From positions 1-34,369 of the forward strand of contig JAICIE010000025.1 of NCBI GenBank assembly GCA_025924515.1: a stretch of 34,369 bases of DNA. Direction: 5' to 3'. This document shows, piece after piece, positions 25,021 to 34,337 of the stretch. The stretch is from Jatrophihabitans sp. GTDB taxonomy: Bacteria > Actinomycetota > Actinomycetes > Mycobacteriales > Jatrophihabitantaceae. The first letter of the stretch is position 1; each line of letters opens with the position of its first letter. The notes under the pieces were generated by a model. The model was not told where the DNA came from. It worked only from the letters and a program-made list of their open reading frames with translations, and searched no databases. The translations under genes and the position numbers were made by a program.

Positions 25021-26450
25021 TCCCGATGACGCTCGGCGAGATCGCCGAGGTGGTCTCGGGGCGCCTGCGTGGCGCCGATCCGGCTACGCAGGTGGCCGGC
25101 CCGGTGCACTACGACACGCGGGCGGTGACCGCGGGATCGCTGTTCCTGGCCCTGCCCGGCGAGCACGTCGACGGCCACGACTACGCCCGCGCCGCGGTTG
25201 CCGCGGGCGCAGTCGCGGTGCTCGCCTCGCGGCCGGTCGACGCTCCGACCGTCGAGGTAGCCGACGGAATCGCCGCGCTCACCGCGCTGGCCGCCGCCTC
25301 CGCGCGGCGGCTGTCCGCGACCGTCGTCGGCATCACCGGCTCGTCGGGCAAGACGTCGACCAAGGACCTGATCGCCGCCCTGCTGCGGCGGCGAGGACCG
25401 ACCGTCGCGCCCGCCGGGTCGATGAACAACGAGCTCGGCCATCCGTACACCGTCCTGCTCGCCGACGCCGGCACGCGCTACCTCGTCCTCGAACTCGGAG
25501 CCCGCGGGGTCGGGCACATCCGGCACCTGGCGAGCATCGCGCCGCCCCGCATCGGCGTGGAGCTCAACGTCGGCAGCGCGCATCTCGGCGAGTTCGGCAG
25601 CCGCGAAGCGATCGCGCGGGCCAAAGGCGAGCTGGTCGAGGCGCTGCCCGCGGACGGGGTCGCCGTCCTCAACGCAGACGACCCGCTGGTCGCCGCCATG
25701 GCGGCGCGGACCGCGGCGCGGGTGGTGCCGTTCGGCGAGTCGGCGGCGGCCGAGGTGCGGGCCTCCGACGTCGACGTCGACGAGCTCGGCCGGGCGCGTT
25801 TCGTCCTGACTGCGGCGGGAACGAGCGTCCCGGTGCAGCTGCAGCTGGTCGGCGAGCACCACGTCTCGAACGCGCTGGCCGCAGCGGCGGTCGCGCTCGA
25901 GACCGGAATGGCACCGGCCGACGTCGCGGTCGGGTTGTCCGAGGCCCGCCCGGCCTCGCGGTGGCGGATGGAGGTCACCGAGCGACCCGACGGCGTCCTC
26001 GTCGTGAACGACGCCTACAACGCCAATCCCGAGTCGATGCGGGCGGCGCTCAAAGCGCTGGCGTCGGTGGCCCGGGCCCGGCGCGAGCGCGGCGGGCGCT
26101 CGTTCGCCGTGCTCGGGCCGATGGCCGAGCTCGGCCCGGCCGCCGCGGCCGAGCACGACGCTCTGGGCCGGCTCGCGGTGCGACTGGACATCTCCCGCGT
26201 CATCGCCGTGGGCGAGGACGCCCGCCCGATCCAGCACGGAGCCGCTCTGGAAGGCTCGTGGAACGGCGAGTCAAGTTGGGTGCCGGACATCGGCGCCGCG
26301 CTCGCCCTGCTGCGGGGCGAATTGCGCCCGGGCGACGTCGTACTGGTGAAGGCGTCGCGCGCCGCCGGTCTCGAGCGGGTCGCCCTGGCGTTGGCGGCCG
26401 AGGCCGAGCAGCACGACGGCGAGGAGAGGACGGAGGACGGCGCGGCGTGA
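25017..26450 (+). CDS. murF: UDP-MurNAc-tripeptide:D-Ala-D-Ala ligase
   Basis: A 477-residue cytoplasmic Mur ligase that adds D-Ala-D-Ala to the mDAP-containing tripeptide. The N-terminal substrate domain starts [14 protein letters not shown] and contains [23 protein letters not shown]. The P-loop is [35 protein letters not shown] and [17 protein letters not shown] are family motifs. ATG 25017 overlaps the murE stop (ATGA); its TGA overlaps the GTG of mraY (GTGA). Length is typical. Confidence 0.97.
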   Translation: MIPMTLGEIAEVVSGRLRGADPATQVAGPVHYDTRAVTAGSLFLALPGEHVDGHDYARAAVAAGAVAVLASRPVDAPTVEVADGIAALTALAAASARRLSATVVGITGSSGKTSTKDLIAALLRRRGPTVAPAGSMNNELGHPYTVLLADAGTRYLVLELGARGVGHIRHLASIAPPRIGVELNVGSAHLGEFGSREAIARAKGELVEALPADGVAVLNADDPLVAAMAARTAARVVPFGESAAAEVRASDVDVDELGRARFVLTAAGTSVPVQLQLVGEHHVSNALAAAAVALETGMAPADVAVGLSEARPASRWRMEVTERPDGVLVVNDAYNANPESMRAALKALASVARARRERGGRSFAVLGPMAELGPAAAAEHDALGRLAVRLDISRVIAVGEDARPIQHGAALEGSWNGESSWVPDIGAALALLRGELRPGDVVLVKASRAAGLERVALALAAEAEQHDGEERTEDGAA

Positions 26451-27538
26451 AGACGATTCTTCTCGCGGCGGTCGTGTCCCTCCTGTGTTCGATCCTCGGC
26501 ACCCCGCTGGTCGTCGCGTACTTCCGCCGCCGCGGCTTCGGCCAGGAGATCCGCAACGACGGCCCACAGACGCACCTCGTCAAGCGCGGGACACCCACGA
26601 TGGGCGGCGTCGCGATCATCGTCTCGACCGTCGTCGGTTACGTGGTGGCGCACCTGTCGATCTGGATCAACGGCGGGGGCGGGCCCAACGCCACTGGAGT
26701 CCTGCTGCTCTTCCTGATGGTCGGGCTCGGCACCGTGGGATTCCTCGACGACTTCATCAAGATCCGCAAGCAGCGCAGCCTGGGGCTGCGGGCCCGCGCC
26801 AAGTTCGGCGGGCAGCTCCTGGTGACGCTCGCCTTCGCGCTCCTGGCGCTCCGGTTCCGTAACCGCCTCGGCATCACCCCCGCCTCGACGCACCTGTCCT
26901 ACGTGCGTGACATCGCCGCGGTGGGACTGGGCACGGTCGGGTTCGTCGTCCTCGCCTACCTCATCGTCTCGGCCACCTCGAACGCGGTGAACCTCACCGA
27001 CGGGCTCGACGGGCTCGCCGCGGGAGCGTCGGCGATGGTCTACGGCGCCTTCACGCTGATCGCCTTCCTGCAGTACCGCAACCCGTGCGGGCAGAACCCC
27101 ATCGGCGGCTGCTACTCGGTGCGTGACCCCTTGGACGCGGCCCTGGTCGCCGCATCCGCTCTCGCCGCGTGCTTCGGATTCCTGTGGTGGAACGCCTCGC
27201 CGGCGCAGATCTTCATGGGCGACACCGGTTCGCTGGCCCTCGGCGGGCTGATGGCCGGACTGGCGATCGTCACCCGCACCGAGCTGCTGCTGGCGGTGCT
27301 CGGCGGGCTGTTCGCCGCCGTCACCGTCTCGAGCATCCTGCAGACCGGCTGGTTCAAGGCGACCCGGATCCGCACCGGCACCGGACGTCGGATCTTCCGG
27401 ATGGCGCCGCTGCATCACCACTTCGAGCTCGGCGGCTGGGAGGAAATCACGATCATCGTGCGGTTCTGGATCCTGGCCGGAATCGCCGTCGCGCTCGGGA
27501 TGGGACTGTTCTACGCCGACTTCATCGCCCGTGGCTGA
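26447..27538 (+). CDS. mraY: Phospho-MurNAc-pentapeptide transferase
   Basis: A 363-residue polytopic membrane enzyme that transfers phospho-MurNAc-pentapeptide from UDP to undecaprenyl phosphate, giving lipid I. Signatures are RGTPTMGG near residue 45, [32 protein letters not shown] and MAPLHHHFE. About ten hydrophobic segments are present. The start is the GTG at 26447, coupled to murF by GTGA; the frame upstream of it is an out-of-frame shadow of murF. It overlaps murD by eight bases. A short insert with two Cys ([13 protein letters not shown]) lies in an external loop. Confidence 0.97.
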   Translation: MKTILLAAVVSLLCSILGTPLVVAYFRRRGFGQEIRNDGPQTHLVKRGTPTMGGVAIIVSTVVGYVVAHLSIWINGGGGPNATGVLLLFLMVGLGTVGFLDDFIKIRKQRSLGLRARAKFGGQLLVTLAFALLALRFRNRLGITPASTHLSYVRDIAAVGLGTVGFVVLAYLIVSATSNAVNLTDGLDGLAAGASAMVYGAFTLIAFLQYRNPCGQNPIGGCYSVRDPLDAALVAASALAACFGFLWWNASPAQIFMGDTGSLALGGLMAGLAIVTRTELLLAVLGGLFAAVTVSSILQTGWFKATRIRTGTGRRIFRMAPLHHHFELGGWEEITIIVRFWILAGIAVALGMGLFYADFIARG

Positions 27539-28970
27539 GCCGCGCGGCGCCCGGTTCGCCGGGGCCGCCGTGCTTGTCTGCGGCGCCCGGCTGGCCGGCG
27601 CCTCGATGGCGCGGGTGCTGTTGGCGCGCGGCGCCACCGTCCTGATCGCCGACCGGGGCCGGCCCGCGGAGCTGGAACCGCTGCTCGCCGCGGGAGCGCG
27701 GTATCTGGGCGATCCCGCCGACCTGCCCGACGTCGACCTGGTGGCCACGTCGCCCGGGTTCCGCCCGGACGCGCCGCTGCTGGTGCAGGCCGCCGCGCGC
27801 GGGATCCCGGTGCTGGGGGAGTTGGAATTCGCCTGGCGGCTGCGCGACCCCGGCGCGGCCGACTGGCTCGTCGTCACCGGCACGAACGGCAAGACGACGA
27901 CGGTCCGGATGCTCGAGTCGATGCTGCGGGCGGGCGGCCTGCGTGCGGCCGCGGTCGGCAACGTGGGCGTCTCGGTCGTCGACGCCGTAGCGGCCGGCGG
28001 CCACGACGTCCTGGCCGTGGAGGCGTCGAGCTTCCAGCTGCACTGGTCGTCGACTGTGCGACCGGCCGCCGGGGCGCTGCTGAACCTCGCTCCCGACCAT
28101 CTCGACTGGCACGGGTCGATGGCCGCATACGCCCGCGCGAAGGCCAAGGTCTGGGCGGCGGGCACCGCCGTCGGCAACGCCGACGACCCGACCGTCCGGG
28201 AGATGCTCGCGGCCGTGGCGGGGCGGCGGGTCGAGTTCACCCTCGGCGAGCCCGGGCCGGCGCAGCTCGGCGTCGTCGACGGCGTGCTCGTCGACGGCGC
28301 GCTCGTCGACGGGGTGCTCGTTGACAGGGCGTTCGGCGGCGGGGAGTTGCTGCCGGCGGCGGACGTGCGTCCGGCCGGCCCGCACAACGTCGCCAACGCG
28401 CTGGCCGCGGCCGCACTGGCCCGGGCGCACGGCGTCGCGCCGCAGGCGATCGCGGACGGCCTGCGCGCGTTCGTCCCGGACCCGCACCGCAACCAGCTGC
28501 TGTTCACCCGCGGCGGGGTGTCGTGGGTCGACGACAGCAAGGCCACCAACCCGCACGCGGCGCGCGCCTCGCTGCTCGCTCATCCGTCGGTCGTGTGGGT
28601 GGCCGGAGGCCAGCTCAAGGACGCGCCGGTCGACGACCTCGTCGCCGAGGTGGCGCCGCGGCTGCGGGCTGCGGTGCTGCTCGGCGCCGACCGCCTAGTG
28701 ATCGCTGAGGCGCTGCGGCGACACGCGCCGGATGTGCCGGTGATCGACGTCGTCAGCCGCGACGATGGGGCCATGAGCGAGGTGGTCCGGGCCGCTGCGG
28801 CGTTGGCGTCGCCCGGCGACACGGTGCTGCTCGCGCCGGCCGCGGCCTCGTACGACATGTTCACCGGCTACGCCGCTCGCGGCGCCGCGTTCGAGCGCGC
28901 GGCCAGGGTGATAGCGGCCGGCGAGCCGTCCGATTCACTGCGTACCAGAGATCCGCGTGACGTCCTCTGA
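27531..28970 (+). CDS. murD: UDP-MurNAc-L-Ala:D-Glu ligase
   Basis: A 479-residue Mur ligase adding D-Glu to UDP-MurNAc-L-Ala. The P-loop is [52 protein letters not shown] and [12 protein letters not shown] are family motifs. The GTG at 27531 overlaps the end of mraY. Between the ATP-binding and C-terminal parts (residues 249-268) there is a run of four near-identical pentapeptides, [20 protein letters not shown], encoded by a 15-base in-frame tandem repeat that I do not expect in MurD. It probably lengthens a surface loop. The 3' end overlaps ftsW by 14 bases. Confidence 0.95.
   Translation: MAEPRGARFAGAAVLVCGARLAGASMARVLLARGATVLIADRGRPAELEPLLAAGARYLGDPADLPDVDLVATSPGFRPDAPLLVQAAARGIPVLGELEFAWRLRDPGAADWLVVTGTNGKTTTVRMLESMLRAGGLRAAAVGNVGVSVVDAVAAGGHDVLAVEASSFQLHWSSTVRPAAGALLNLAPDHLDWHGSMAAYARAKAKVWAAGTAVGNADDPTVREMLAAVAGRRVEFTLGEPGPAQLGVVDGVLVDGALVDGVLVDRAFGGGELLPAADVRPAGPHNVANALAAAALARAHGVAPQAIADGLRAFVPDPHRNQLLFTRGGVSWVDDSKATNPHAARASLLAHPSVVWVAGGQLKDAPVDDLVAEVAPRLRAAVLLGADRLVIAEALRRHAPDVPVIDVVSRDDGAMSEVVRAAAALASPGDTVLLAPAAASYDMFTGYAARGAAFERAARVIAAGEPSDSLRTRDPRDVL
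28275..28334 (+). repeat. Four 15-bp tandem units inside murD
   Basis: Units GTCGACGGCGTGCTC, GTCGACGGCGCGCTC, GTCGACGGGGTGCTC and the degenerate GTTGACAGGGCGTTC lie head to tail and in frame. The first three differ at single positions only, which suggests recent slippage duplication. Confidence 0.8.
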
Positions 28971-30393
28971 GTCTTCGGTGCCGCTCGCCGGGCGCCTGCG
29001 CGCACTGCTGCGCTCGTCCAGCGATGGGACACGGTTCCTCGACCGCCCGTTCGCGTCGGTGCAGCTGCTGCTGTTCGCGGCGGGCGGCATGTTGTGCTTC
29101 GGAATCCTGATGGCCATCTCCACCACGATTGCGGCCTCCAACGACACGAATACGACTTCGACTGCGTCGATCTGGTCGCAGGTGCTGCACGAGGCCGAAT
29201 TCGTCGGTCTCGGACTGCCGGTCTTCTGGTTCGCCGTGCGGCTGTCGCCGCGTGCGTTCAGGATGTTGGCCTATCCGGCCCTCGCGCTCTCGGTCGTCGT
29301 CCTCGTGGCCGTCCTCATCCCGCGTATCGGTGTGCAGGTCGCCGGTGCGCGCCGCTGGATCGACGTGGGCCCGTTCCAGCTGCAACCGTCGGAGTTCGCC
29401 AAGCTCGGCATGTTGTTGTGGGGCGCCGACCTGCTCGCCCGTAAGCAGCAACTGGGCACCCTCGACCGGGCCCGGCACCTGTTCCTGCCGTTGCTGCCAG
29501 GATTCCTGTTGGTCGCTGGGCTCGTCGCCGAGGAACCCGACCTGGGCACCACTTGCTGTTTCGTGCTGATCCTGCTCGGCCTGTTGTGGACCGTCGGCAC
29601 GCCCGCCCGGTACTTCGCCGGCACCCTCGCGGTCATCGCGGCCGGCATCCTCGGCCTCGCGGTCGTGACGCCGGGACGCTGGCAGCGGATCACCGGCTTC
29701 CTGCACCCGTTCAACGACGCCAAGAACACCGGCTTCCACACCGTGGAAGGGCTGTACGCGCTGGCCAACGGCGGGATCTTCGGGGTCGGGCTCGGTCAGG
29801 GCACGTCGAAGTACGGCTGGGTGCCCAACGCCAATTCGGACTACGTGTTCGCGATCATCGGCGAGGAACTCGGTCTGCTCGGGTGCGTGGCCGTGCTGGC
29901 GCTGTTCGGGTTGTTCGCCTACGCCGGAATGCGGGTGGCCCGCCGCAGCGCCGACCCCTTCGTCCGGCTGGTCGCGGGCGCCGCCACCGTGTGGCTGTGT
30001 GGCCAGGCGGTCATCAACATCGGGTACGTCACGGGTCTGCTGCCGGTCACCGGGATCCCGCTGCCGTTCATCTCGGCCGGCGGCACGTCGCTGCTCATCA
30101 CCTTCTTCGTCCTCGGGATGCTGGTGTCCTTCGCGCGGCACGAGGCGCCGGCCGTCGCGGTCGCCCGGAAGGCGCAGCGGCGCGGCCGCCGGAGCAAGAT
30201 CGAGCGCGTGCTGCGGATCCCGGTTCCCAAGGCCTACGTCCCGCCGCGACGCCCGGCGAGGCGCGTCGCCGACCCGTCCTCCGGCGTCGCCGCTTCCCGG
30301 CGGCCGCCCGGTCGCCCCACGCGCCTGGGCGCCCCCGTCCCGGCAACCCCGCTGCGTCCGACCGGCACCGACGGTCGAGGACGCGGGCGGTGA
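28957..30393 (+). CDS. ftsW: Septal peptidoglycan glycosyltransferase FtsW
   Basis: A 478-residue SEDS-family membrane protein that polymerises lipid II at the septum with FtsI. SEDS signatures are GARRWIDVGPFQLQPSEFAKLG, EEPDLGTT with the catalytic-type Asp195, NANSDYVFAIIGEELG, and GIPLPFISAGGTSLL near the end. About ten transmembrane segments span residues 35-390. The last 90 residues are a basic Arg/Pro-rich cytoplasmic tail, long for the family, which might bind FtsZ or other divisome proteins as reported for mycobacterial FtsW (inference). The GTG at 28957 overlaps the end of murD; its TGA overlaps murG as GTGA. Confidence 0.96.
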   Translation: MTSSESSVPLAGRLRALLRSSSDGTRFLDRPFASVQLLLFAAGGMLCFGILMAISTTIAASNDTNTTSTASIWSQVLHEAEFVGLGLPVFWFAVRLSPRAFRMLAYPALALSVVVLVAVLIPRIGVQVAGARRWIDVGPFQLQPSEFAKLGMLLWGADLLARKQQLGTLDRARHLFLPLLPGFLLVAGLVAEEPDLGTTCCFVLILLGLLWTVGTPARYFAGTLAVIAAGILGLAVVTPGRWQRITGFLHPFNDAKNTGFHTVEGLYALANGGIFGVGLGQGTSKYGWVPNANSDYVFAIIGEELGLLGCVAVLALFGLFAYAGMRVARRSADPFVRLVAGAATVWLCGQAVINIGYVTGLLPVTGIPLPFISAGGTSLLITFFVLGMLVSFARHEAPAVAVARKAQRRGRRSKIERVLRIPVPKAYVPPRRPARRVADPSSGVAASRRPPGRPTRLGAPVPATPLRPTGTDGRGRGR

Positions 30394-31511
30394 CCGCGGC
30401 GGAGTCGGCTCCGCCGCGCATCGTCGTCGCCGGGGGGCATTCGGCGGGGCACATCGAGCCGGCCATGAACTTCGCCGACGCGGTGCGGCGGATCGTTCCG
30501 GCCGCCGAGATCACCGCGCTGGGGACGGTCCGGGGCCTGGACACCACGCTCATCCCCGCGCGCGGATATCCGCTCGAGTTGATTGCGCCGGTCCCGCTGC
30601 CGCGCACGGTCAATCGCGCGTTGCTCGCGACGCCGGGCAAGCTGCGCGACTCGGTGCGTGCGGCCGCCGCCGTTCTGGAGCGCACCGGGGCCGAGGCCGT
30701 GGTGGGGTTCGGCGGGTACGTGGCGATGCCGGGCTACATCGCGGCCCGGCAGCGCGGGGTGCCGATCGTCGTGCACGAAGCCAATGCCCGTCCCGGGGTC
30801 GCCAACCGGGTCGCCGCCCGGCTGACGCCGCACGTCTTCACGGCGTCGCCCGCGGTGCGGCTGCCGCATGCGGTGCCCATCGGCATCCCGCTGCGCCCCG
30901 CGATCGCCTCGCTGGACCGGGCCGCGCTGCGCGCCGATGCGCGCGCCCGCTTCGGGCTGGCCGCCGACCGTCCGACCGTCCTCGTCTTCGGCGGGTCCCA
31001 GGGCGCGGTGGCCATCAACTCCGCAATGGCCGGAGCCGCGCCGCAACTGCGGGCGGCAGGGATTCAGGTTCTGCACATCTCCGGACCGGCCAACGTGCTC
31101 GACGTCCCCGAGGCCGACCCGCCGTACGTCGTGGTGCCGTACGTGGACGAGATGCAGTACGCCTACGCTGCCGCCGACCTGGCGGTGTGCCGGTCGGGGG
31201 CGATGACCTGCGCCGAGCTCACCGCGGTGGGCCTGCCCGCGGTGTACGTCCCGCTGCCGCTGCGCGGCGGGGAACAGCGGACCAACGCGGAGCCGATCGT
31301 CGCGGCCGGAGGCGGGCTGCTGATCGACAACGAGGGCTTCACCGCCGACGAGGTCGTCGCCACACTCCTGCCGCTCGTCACGGATCCGCGGCGGCTGGCC
31401 CAGATGGCGAAGGCCGCGGCGGGCTCAGGAGCGCGCGATGCGGACGTGGTCCTCGCCCGCCACGTCCTCGCCGTGGTCGACGAGCATCGGCGCTTCGGGA
31501 GCGTCCGGTGA
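30390..31511 (+). CDS. murG: UDP-GlcNAc:lipid I N-acetylglucosaminyltransferase
   Basis: A 373-residue GT28 enzyme adding GlcNAc to lipid I to form lipid II on the inner face of the membrane. The N-terminal glycine-rich loop reads GGHSAGHIEPA with His21; GFGGYVAMPGYIAA, VHEANARPGVANR, FGGSQGAVAIN and CRSGAMTCAEL (donor-binding signature) follow, with GGEQRTNAEPI near the end. The GTG at 30390 is coupled to the ftsW stop (GTGA), and its own TGA is overlapped by the GTG of murC. Confidence 0.96.
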   Translation: MTAAESAPPRIVVAGGHSAGHIEPAMNFADAVRRIVPAAEITALGTVRGLDTTLIPARGYPLELIAPVPLPRTVNRALLATPGKLRDSVRAAAAVLERTGAEAVVGFGGYVAMPGYIAARQRGVPIVVHEANARPGVANRVAARLTPHVFTASPAVRLPHAVPIGIPLRPAIASLDRAALRADARARFGLAADRPTVLVFGGSQGAVAINSAMAGAAPQLRAAGIQVLHISGPANVLDVPEADPPYVVVPYVDEMQYAYAAADLAVCRSGAMTCAELTAVGLPAVYVPLPLRGGEQRTNAEPIVAAGGGLLIDNEGFTADEVVATLLPLVTDPRRLAQMAKAAAGSGARDADVVLARHVLAVVDEHRRFGSVR

Positions 31512-33055
31512 CCGGAGCCGACAGCGGGATGCGGCACAGTGTGGGCGTGACGGTGCCCCCCACGGAGGACGCGCGGGCCGGCCGCCCGGACGACTGGGAG
31601 GCGCCGGGCGCCGCGCTCGTCCGCAGCGCCGCGACCGACGTCGTGCCGACCCTGGCCGACCTCGGCCGGGTGCACATCATGGGCATCGCCGGGTCCGGCA
31701 CCAGCGGCCTGGCCCGGATCCTCGTCGAGCGCGGGGTGCCGGTCAGCGGGTGCGAGGCGCGCGAGTCGATGGGCGTGCTGGCGCTGCGAGCGATGGGCGC
31801 CGACGTGCGGATCGGCCACTCCATCGACCACCTGCACGACGCGGACACGTTCGTCTACACCACCGCGGTCAACCCGCGACACGAGGAGCTGGTCGCGGCG
31901 CGGAGCAGCGGGATGCGGGTGCTGCGCCGCGCCGCCGCTCTCGCCGCCGCGCTGGAGGACCGCCGCGTGATCGCGGTCGCCGGCACGCACGGCAAGACGA
32001 GCACCACCTCGCTGCTGACGGTGGCGGCCCAGGCGTGCGGGCTCGATCCGTCCTTCGCCATCGGCGGCAACCTGTACGAGACCGGGCGCAACGCCCACCT
32101 CGGCAGCGGGGACCTCGCGCTGGTCGAGGCCGACGAGAGCGACGGGTCGTTCCTGCTCACCCGTCCGTCCGCCGCGATCGTCCTCAACGTCGAAGCCGAC
32201 CATCTCGAGAACCACGGATCGCTGGACGGGATCTTTCGCGCCTTCGAGCAGTTCGTCGACCGGGTCGAGGACGGCGGGCTGCTGCTGGTCTGCGCCGACC
32301 AGGACGGCGCCGCACGCATCGGCGGATACGCGCTGCGCAGCGGCTGCCGAGTGCTCACCTACGGGACCGACCCTGCTGCGGATGTGCGGGTCAGCGGCGT
32401 GAGGGCGTTGCCGGACGCCGTCGAGTTCGACGTCTCGGGGGCAGCCGTCGGTCAGCGGCATGTGCGGGTGGGCGCGCTGATCGGCGAGCACATGGCGCTC
32501 AACGCGGCGGCGGCGCTGACGATGGCCTTGCAGCTGGGCATGGACGTCGACACGGTGATCACGTCCTGGGCCCGGTTCGGGGGAGTGCACCGCCGGTTCG
32601 AGCCGCACGGCAGCGGCGGCGGCGTGCGGGTCTACGACGACTACGCGCACCACCCGACCGAGATCGCCGCGTCGCTGCGGGCCGCCAAGGCGGCCGTGCA
32701 GAGCGACGGACGGCTCATCGCGGTCTTCCAGCCCGGCACCTACAGCCGCACCCAGACGTTCGCCCGCGAGTTCGCCGATGCGATGGCGCTGGGCGACGTC
32801 GCCGTTCTGATGGACGTCTTCCCGGCCCGCGAGGAGCCGATCCCCGGGGTCACCGGAGCCACGATCGCCGACCTCGTGCCACTGCCCCCGGACCGGGTGG
32901 TCTACGAACCGAGCTATGCAGCGGTCCCCGAGCGGATCGCCGAGCTGGCCCGCCCGGGGGACCTGGTGCTGACCATGGGGATCGGCAACGTGTACCTGCT
33001 GTGCCCCGAGATCCGCGACGCCTGCGCCCGTCGGGCCGGAACGGACGGCCGATGA
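31508..33055 (+). CDS. murC: UDP-MurNAc:L-alanine ligase
   Basis: A Mur ligase attaching the first stem-peptide residue to UDP-MurNAc. The conserved core begins LGRVHIMGIAGSGTSGLARIL (UDP-binding), then VAGTHGKTSTTSLL (P-loop), EADESDGSFLL, LNVEADHLENHGS, DDYAHHPTEI and FQPGTYSRTQ. With the GTG at 31508, which overlaps the murG stop, the protein has 515 residues and a 50-residue extension before the core. ATG 31529 and GTG 31643 are alternatives; the last would give a standard MurC N-terminus. I keep the coupled start because every neighbour uses that arrangement. ATGA at the end starts ftsQ. Confidence 0.95.
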   Translation: MTGADSGMRHSVGVTVPPTEDARAGRPDDWEAPGAALVRSAATDVVPTLADLGRVHIMGIAGSGTSGLARILVERGVPVSGCEARESMGVLALRAMGADVRIGHSIDHLHDADTFVYTTAVNPRHEELVAARSSGMRVLRRAAALAAALEDRRVIAVAGTHGKTSTTSLLTVAAQACGLDPSFAIGGNLYETGRNAHLGSGDLALVEADESDGSFLLTRPSAAIVLNVEADHLENHGSLDGIFRAFEQFVDRVEDGGLLLVCADQDGAARIGGYALRSGCRVLTYGTDPAADVRVSGVRALPDAVEFDVSGAAVGQRHVRVGALIGEHMALNAAAALTMALQLGMDVDTVITSWARFGGVHRRFEPHGSGGGVRVYDDYAHHPTEIAASLRAAKAAVQSDGRLIAVFQPGTYSRTQTFAREFADAMALGDVAVLMDVFPAREEPIPGVTGATIADLVPLPPDRVVYEPSYAAVPERIAELARPGDLVLTMGIGNVYLLCPEIRDACARRAGTDGR

Positions 33056-33777
33056 CGGCCACCCTGCGAACCGACGGACGAGCTCCGGCCGGCGCGCCGT
33101 CCCGGCGGCGGCCGTCGCGACGCACTCTGGTGCTGGGCGCGGTGGCCGTCCTCGTCGTCGCGGTGGCAGTGGTGTGGATCGTGGCGTTCAGTTCGGTGCT
33201 CGGGGTGCGGCACGTGCTGGTGCGGGGCGAGCGGACGATCTCCGGGGCGGCGGTCGCTGCGGCCGCGGCGGTCCCCGCGGGGGCTCCGCTGATGCGGCTG
33301 GACACCGGCGCGGTCGCCCGGCGGGTCGCGCGGCTGCCGGAGGTCGCCGCGGTCTCCGTGCGGACCAGCCTGCCGTCCACGGTGACAATCACGATCACCG
33401 AGCGGGTGGCCGTCGGCGCGGTGCAGTCCGGTTCGCGATATCAGCTTCTGGACCACACCGGCGCGGTGTTCCGGACGGTCGCTCAGCGGCCGCACGCCCT
33501 GCCCCTCTTCGTCGTGCCGGTCGGGGCGCAGCACCGTGCGGTCGATCGGGCGGTGGCGACGGTCGCCGCGCAGCTTCCCGCATCGGTGCGGCGCAAGACG
33601 CGCTCGGTGCAGGCGCTGGACGCGAGCGCCATCACGCTGCTCATGCGCGACGGGCGCATCGTGCACTGGGGCAGTGCCGCGGACACGGCGCGCAAGGCGG
33701 AGCTGCTGCCTGCGTTGCTGCACCAGCGCAACATGTCGATCGACATCAGCGACCCCACCCAGCCGTTCACCCGCTGA
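33052..33777 (+). CDS. ftsQ: Cell division protein FtsQ
   Basis: A 241-residue single-pass protein: a basic cytoplasmic N-terminus (RRRPSRRT), a transmembrane segment at about residues 27-49, then a POTRA domain beginning VLGVRHVLVRGERTIS. The region LPEVAAVSVRTSLPSTVTITITERVAVGAV matches the POTRA/FtsQ junction, and a beta domain follows to the end. FtsQ scaffolds FtsL and FtsB in the divisome. ATG 33052 overlaps murC as ATGA. It is the last gene in the window; ftsZ normally follows within a few hundred bases in actinobacteria but is not reached here. Confidence 0.94.
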   Translation: MTATLRTDGRAPAGAPSRRRPSRRTLVLGAVAVLVVAVAVVWIVAFSSVLGVRHVLVRGERTISGAAVAAAAAVPAGAPLMRLDTGAVARRVARLPEVAAVSVRTSLPSTVTITITERVAVGAVQSGSRYQLLDHTGAVFRTVAQRPHALPLFVVPVGAQHRAVDRAVATVAAQLPASVRRKTRSVQALDASAITLLMRDGRIVHWGSAADTARKAELLPALLHQRNMSIDISDPTQPFTR

Positions 33778-33782
33778 GCGGC

Positions 33783-33931
33783 CGGGCGTCCTGGCGATCG
33801 GGCCCCGGCCGTCTAGGCGATCGGGCCGGCCTTTCTCGCGAACCGGCCGGTCGTCCTCGCCATCCGGCCCGCGTCGTCGCGACCGGGCCCCCCGTCGTTG
33901 CGGACCGGTCGGCGGTGCTCGCCATCCGGAC
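33783..33931 (+). repeat. Imperfect tandem array of seven ~21-bp units
   Basis: Units start at 33783, 33804, 33827, 33848, 33869, 33889 and 33911, 20-23 bases each. The best consensus is CGG-YCGTC-CTCGC-GATCCGGC; each unit ends in CCGG or CGGG plus one or two bases. The array begins six bases after the ftsQ stop and leads straight into the first palindromic element. Further units lie at 34048-34081 and, more degenerate, at 34251-34286. Confidence 0.7.
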
Positions 33932-33939
33932 CCGCCCCC

Positions 33940-33995
33940 GGTGATCAAGAGACGGTTCGTGCTGCCATGACGGCGTTTTTTGTCTCTTGATCACC
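33940..33995. repeat. 56-bp palindromic element, copy 1
   Basis: Perfect 14-base arms GGTGATCAAGAGAC and GTCTCTTGATCACC enclose a 28-base centre that includes T6. There is no coding capacity. It could fold as a long hairpin, either as a transcript terminator for the dcw operon or as a small mobile REP/MITE-like unit. Confidence 0.85.
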
Positions 33996-34089
33996 GAAGA
34001 TGGGGGAACCCGACACGGCCGCGGAGAGGGCCCGGCGCACACGGCCCGGCGCGAACCGGCCGGTCGTCCTCGCGATCCGGCCCCGCCCC

Positions 34090-34145
34090 GGTGATCAAGA
34101 GACGGTTCGTGCTGCCATGACGACGTTTTTTGTCTGTTGATCACC
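34090..34145. repeat. 56-bp palindromic element, copy 2
   Basis: It differs from copy 1 at two positions only: one in the centre, and one in the right arm (GTCTGTTGATCACC), so the arms match at 13 of 14 positions. It lies 150 bases from copy 1 in the same orientation and is preceded by the same 21-bp-type units. Confidence 0.85.
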
Positions 34146-34337
34146 GAGATTCGGACGAAATCCCGGCGCCGTCGTGTCCGACAGCATCCGGAGCTGAGCG
34201 CAGTCGCCGCAGCGAGGCGCAGGGGAGGCGGACCGGCGTCGGGCGGGCGTCGCCGGGAACCGGCCGGTCGCCCTCGCGGCCCAGGCCCCGTCGAGGGCCA
34301 CCCCCCCGGGGGGGCGCGCCGGGTCGGCCGCCCCCCG

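Noticed and set aside
33783-33931. CRISPR-like array after ftsQ
   Set aside because: The units are contiguous and degenerate with no unique spacers of constant length, and no cas genes are present.
34301-34314. C7G7 palindrome as a terminator
   Set aside because: It has no loop and no T-run, and lies in a low-complexity stretch at the window end where sequence errors are likely.
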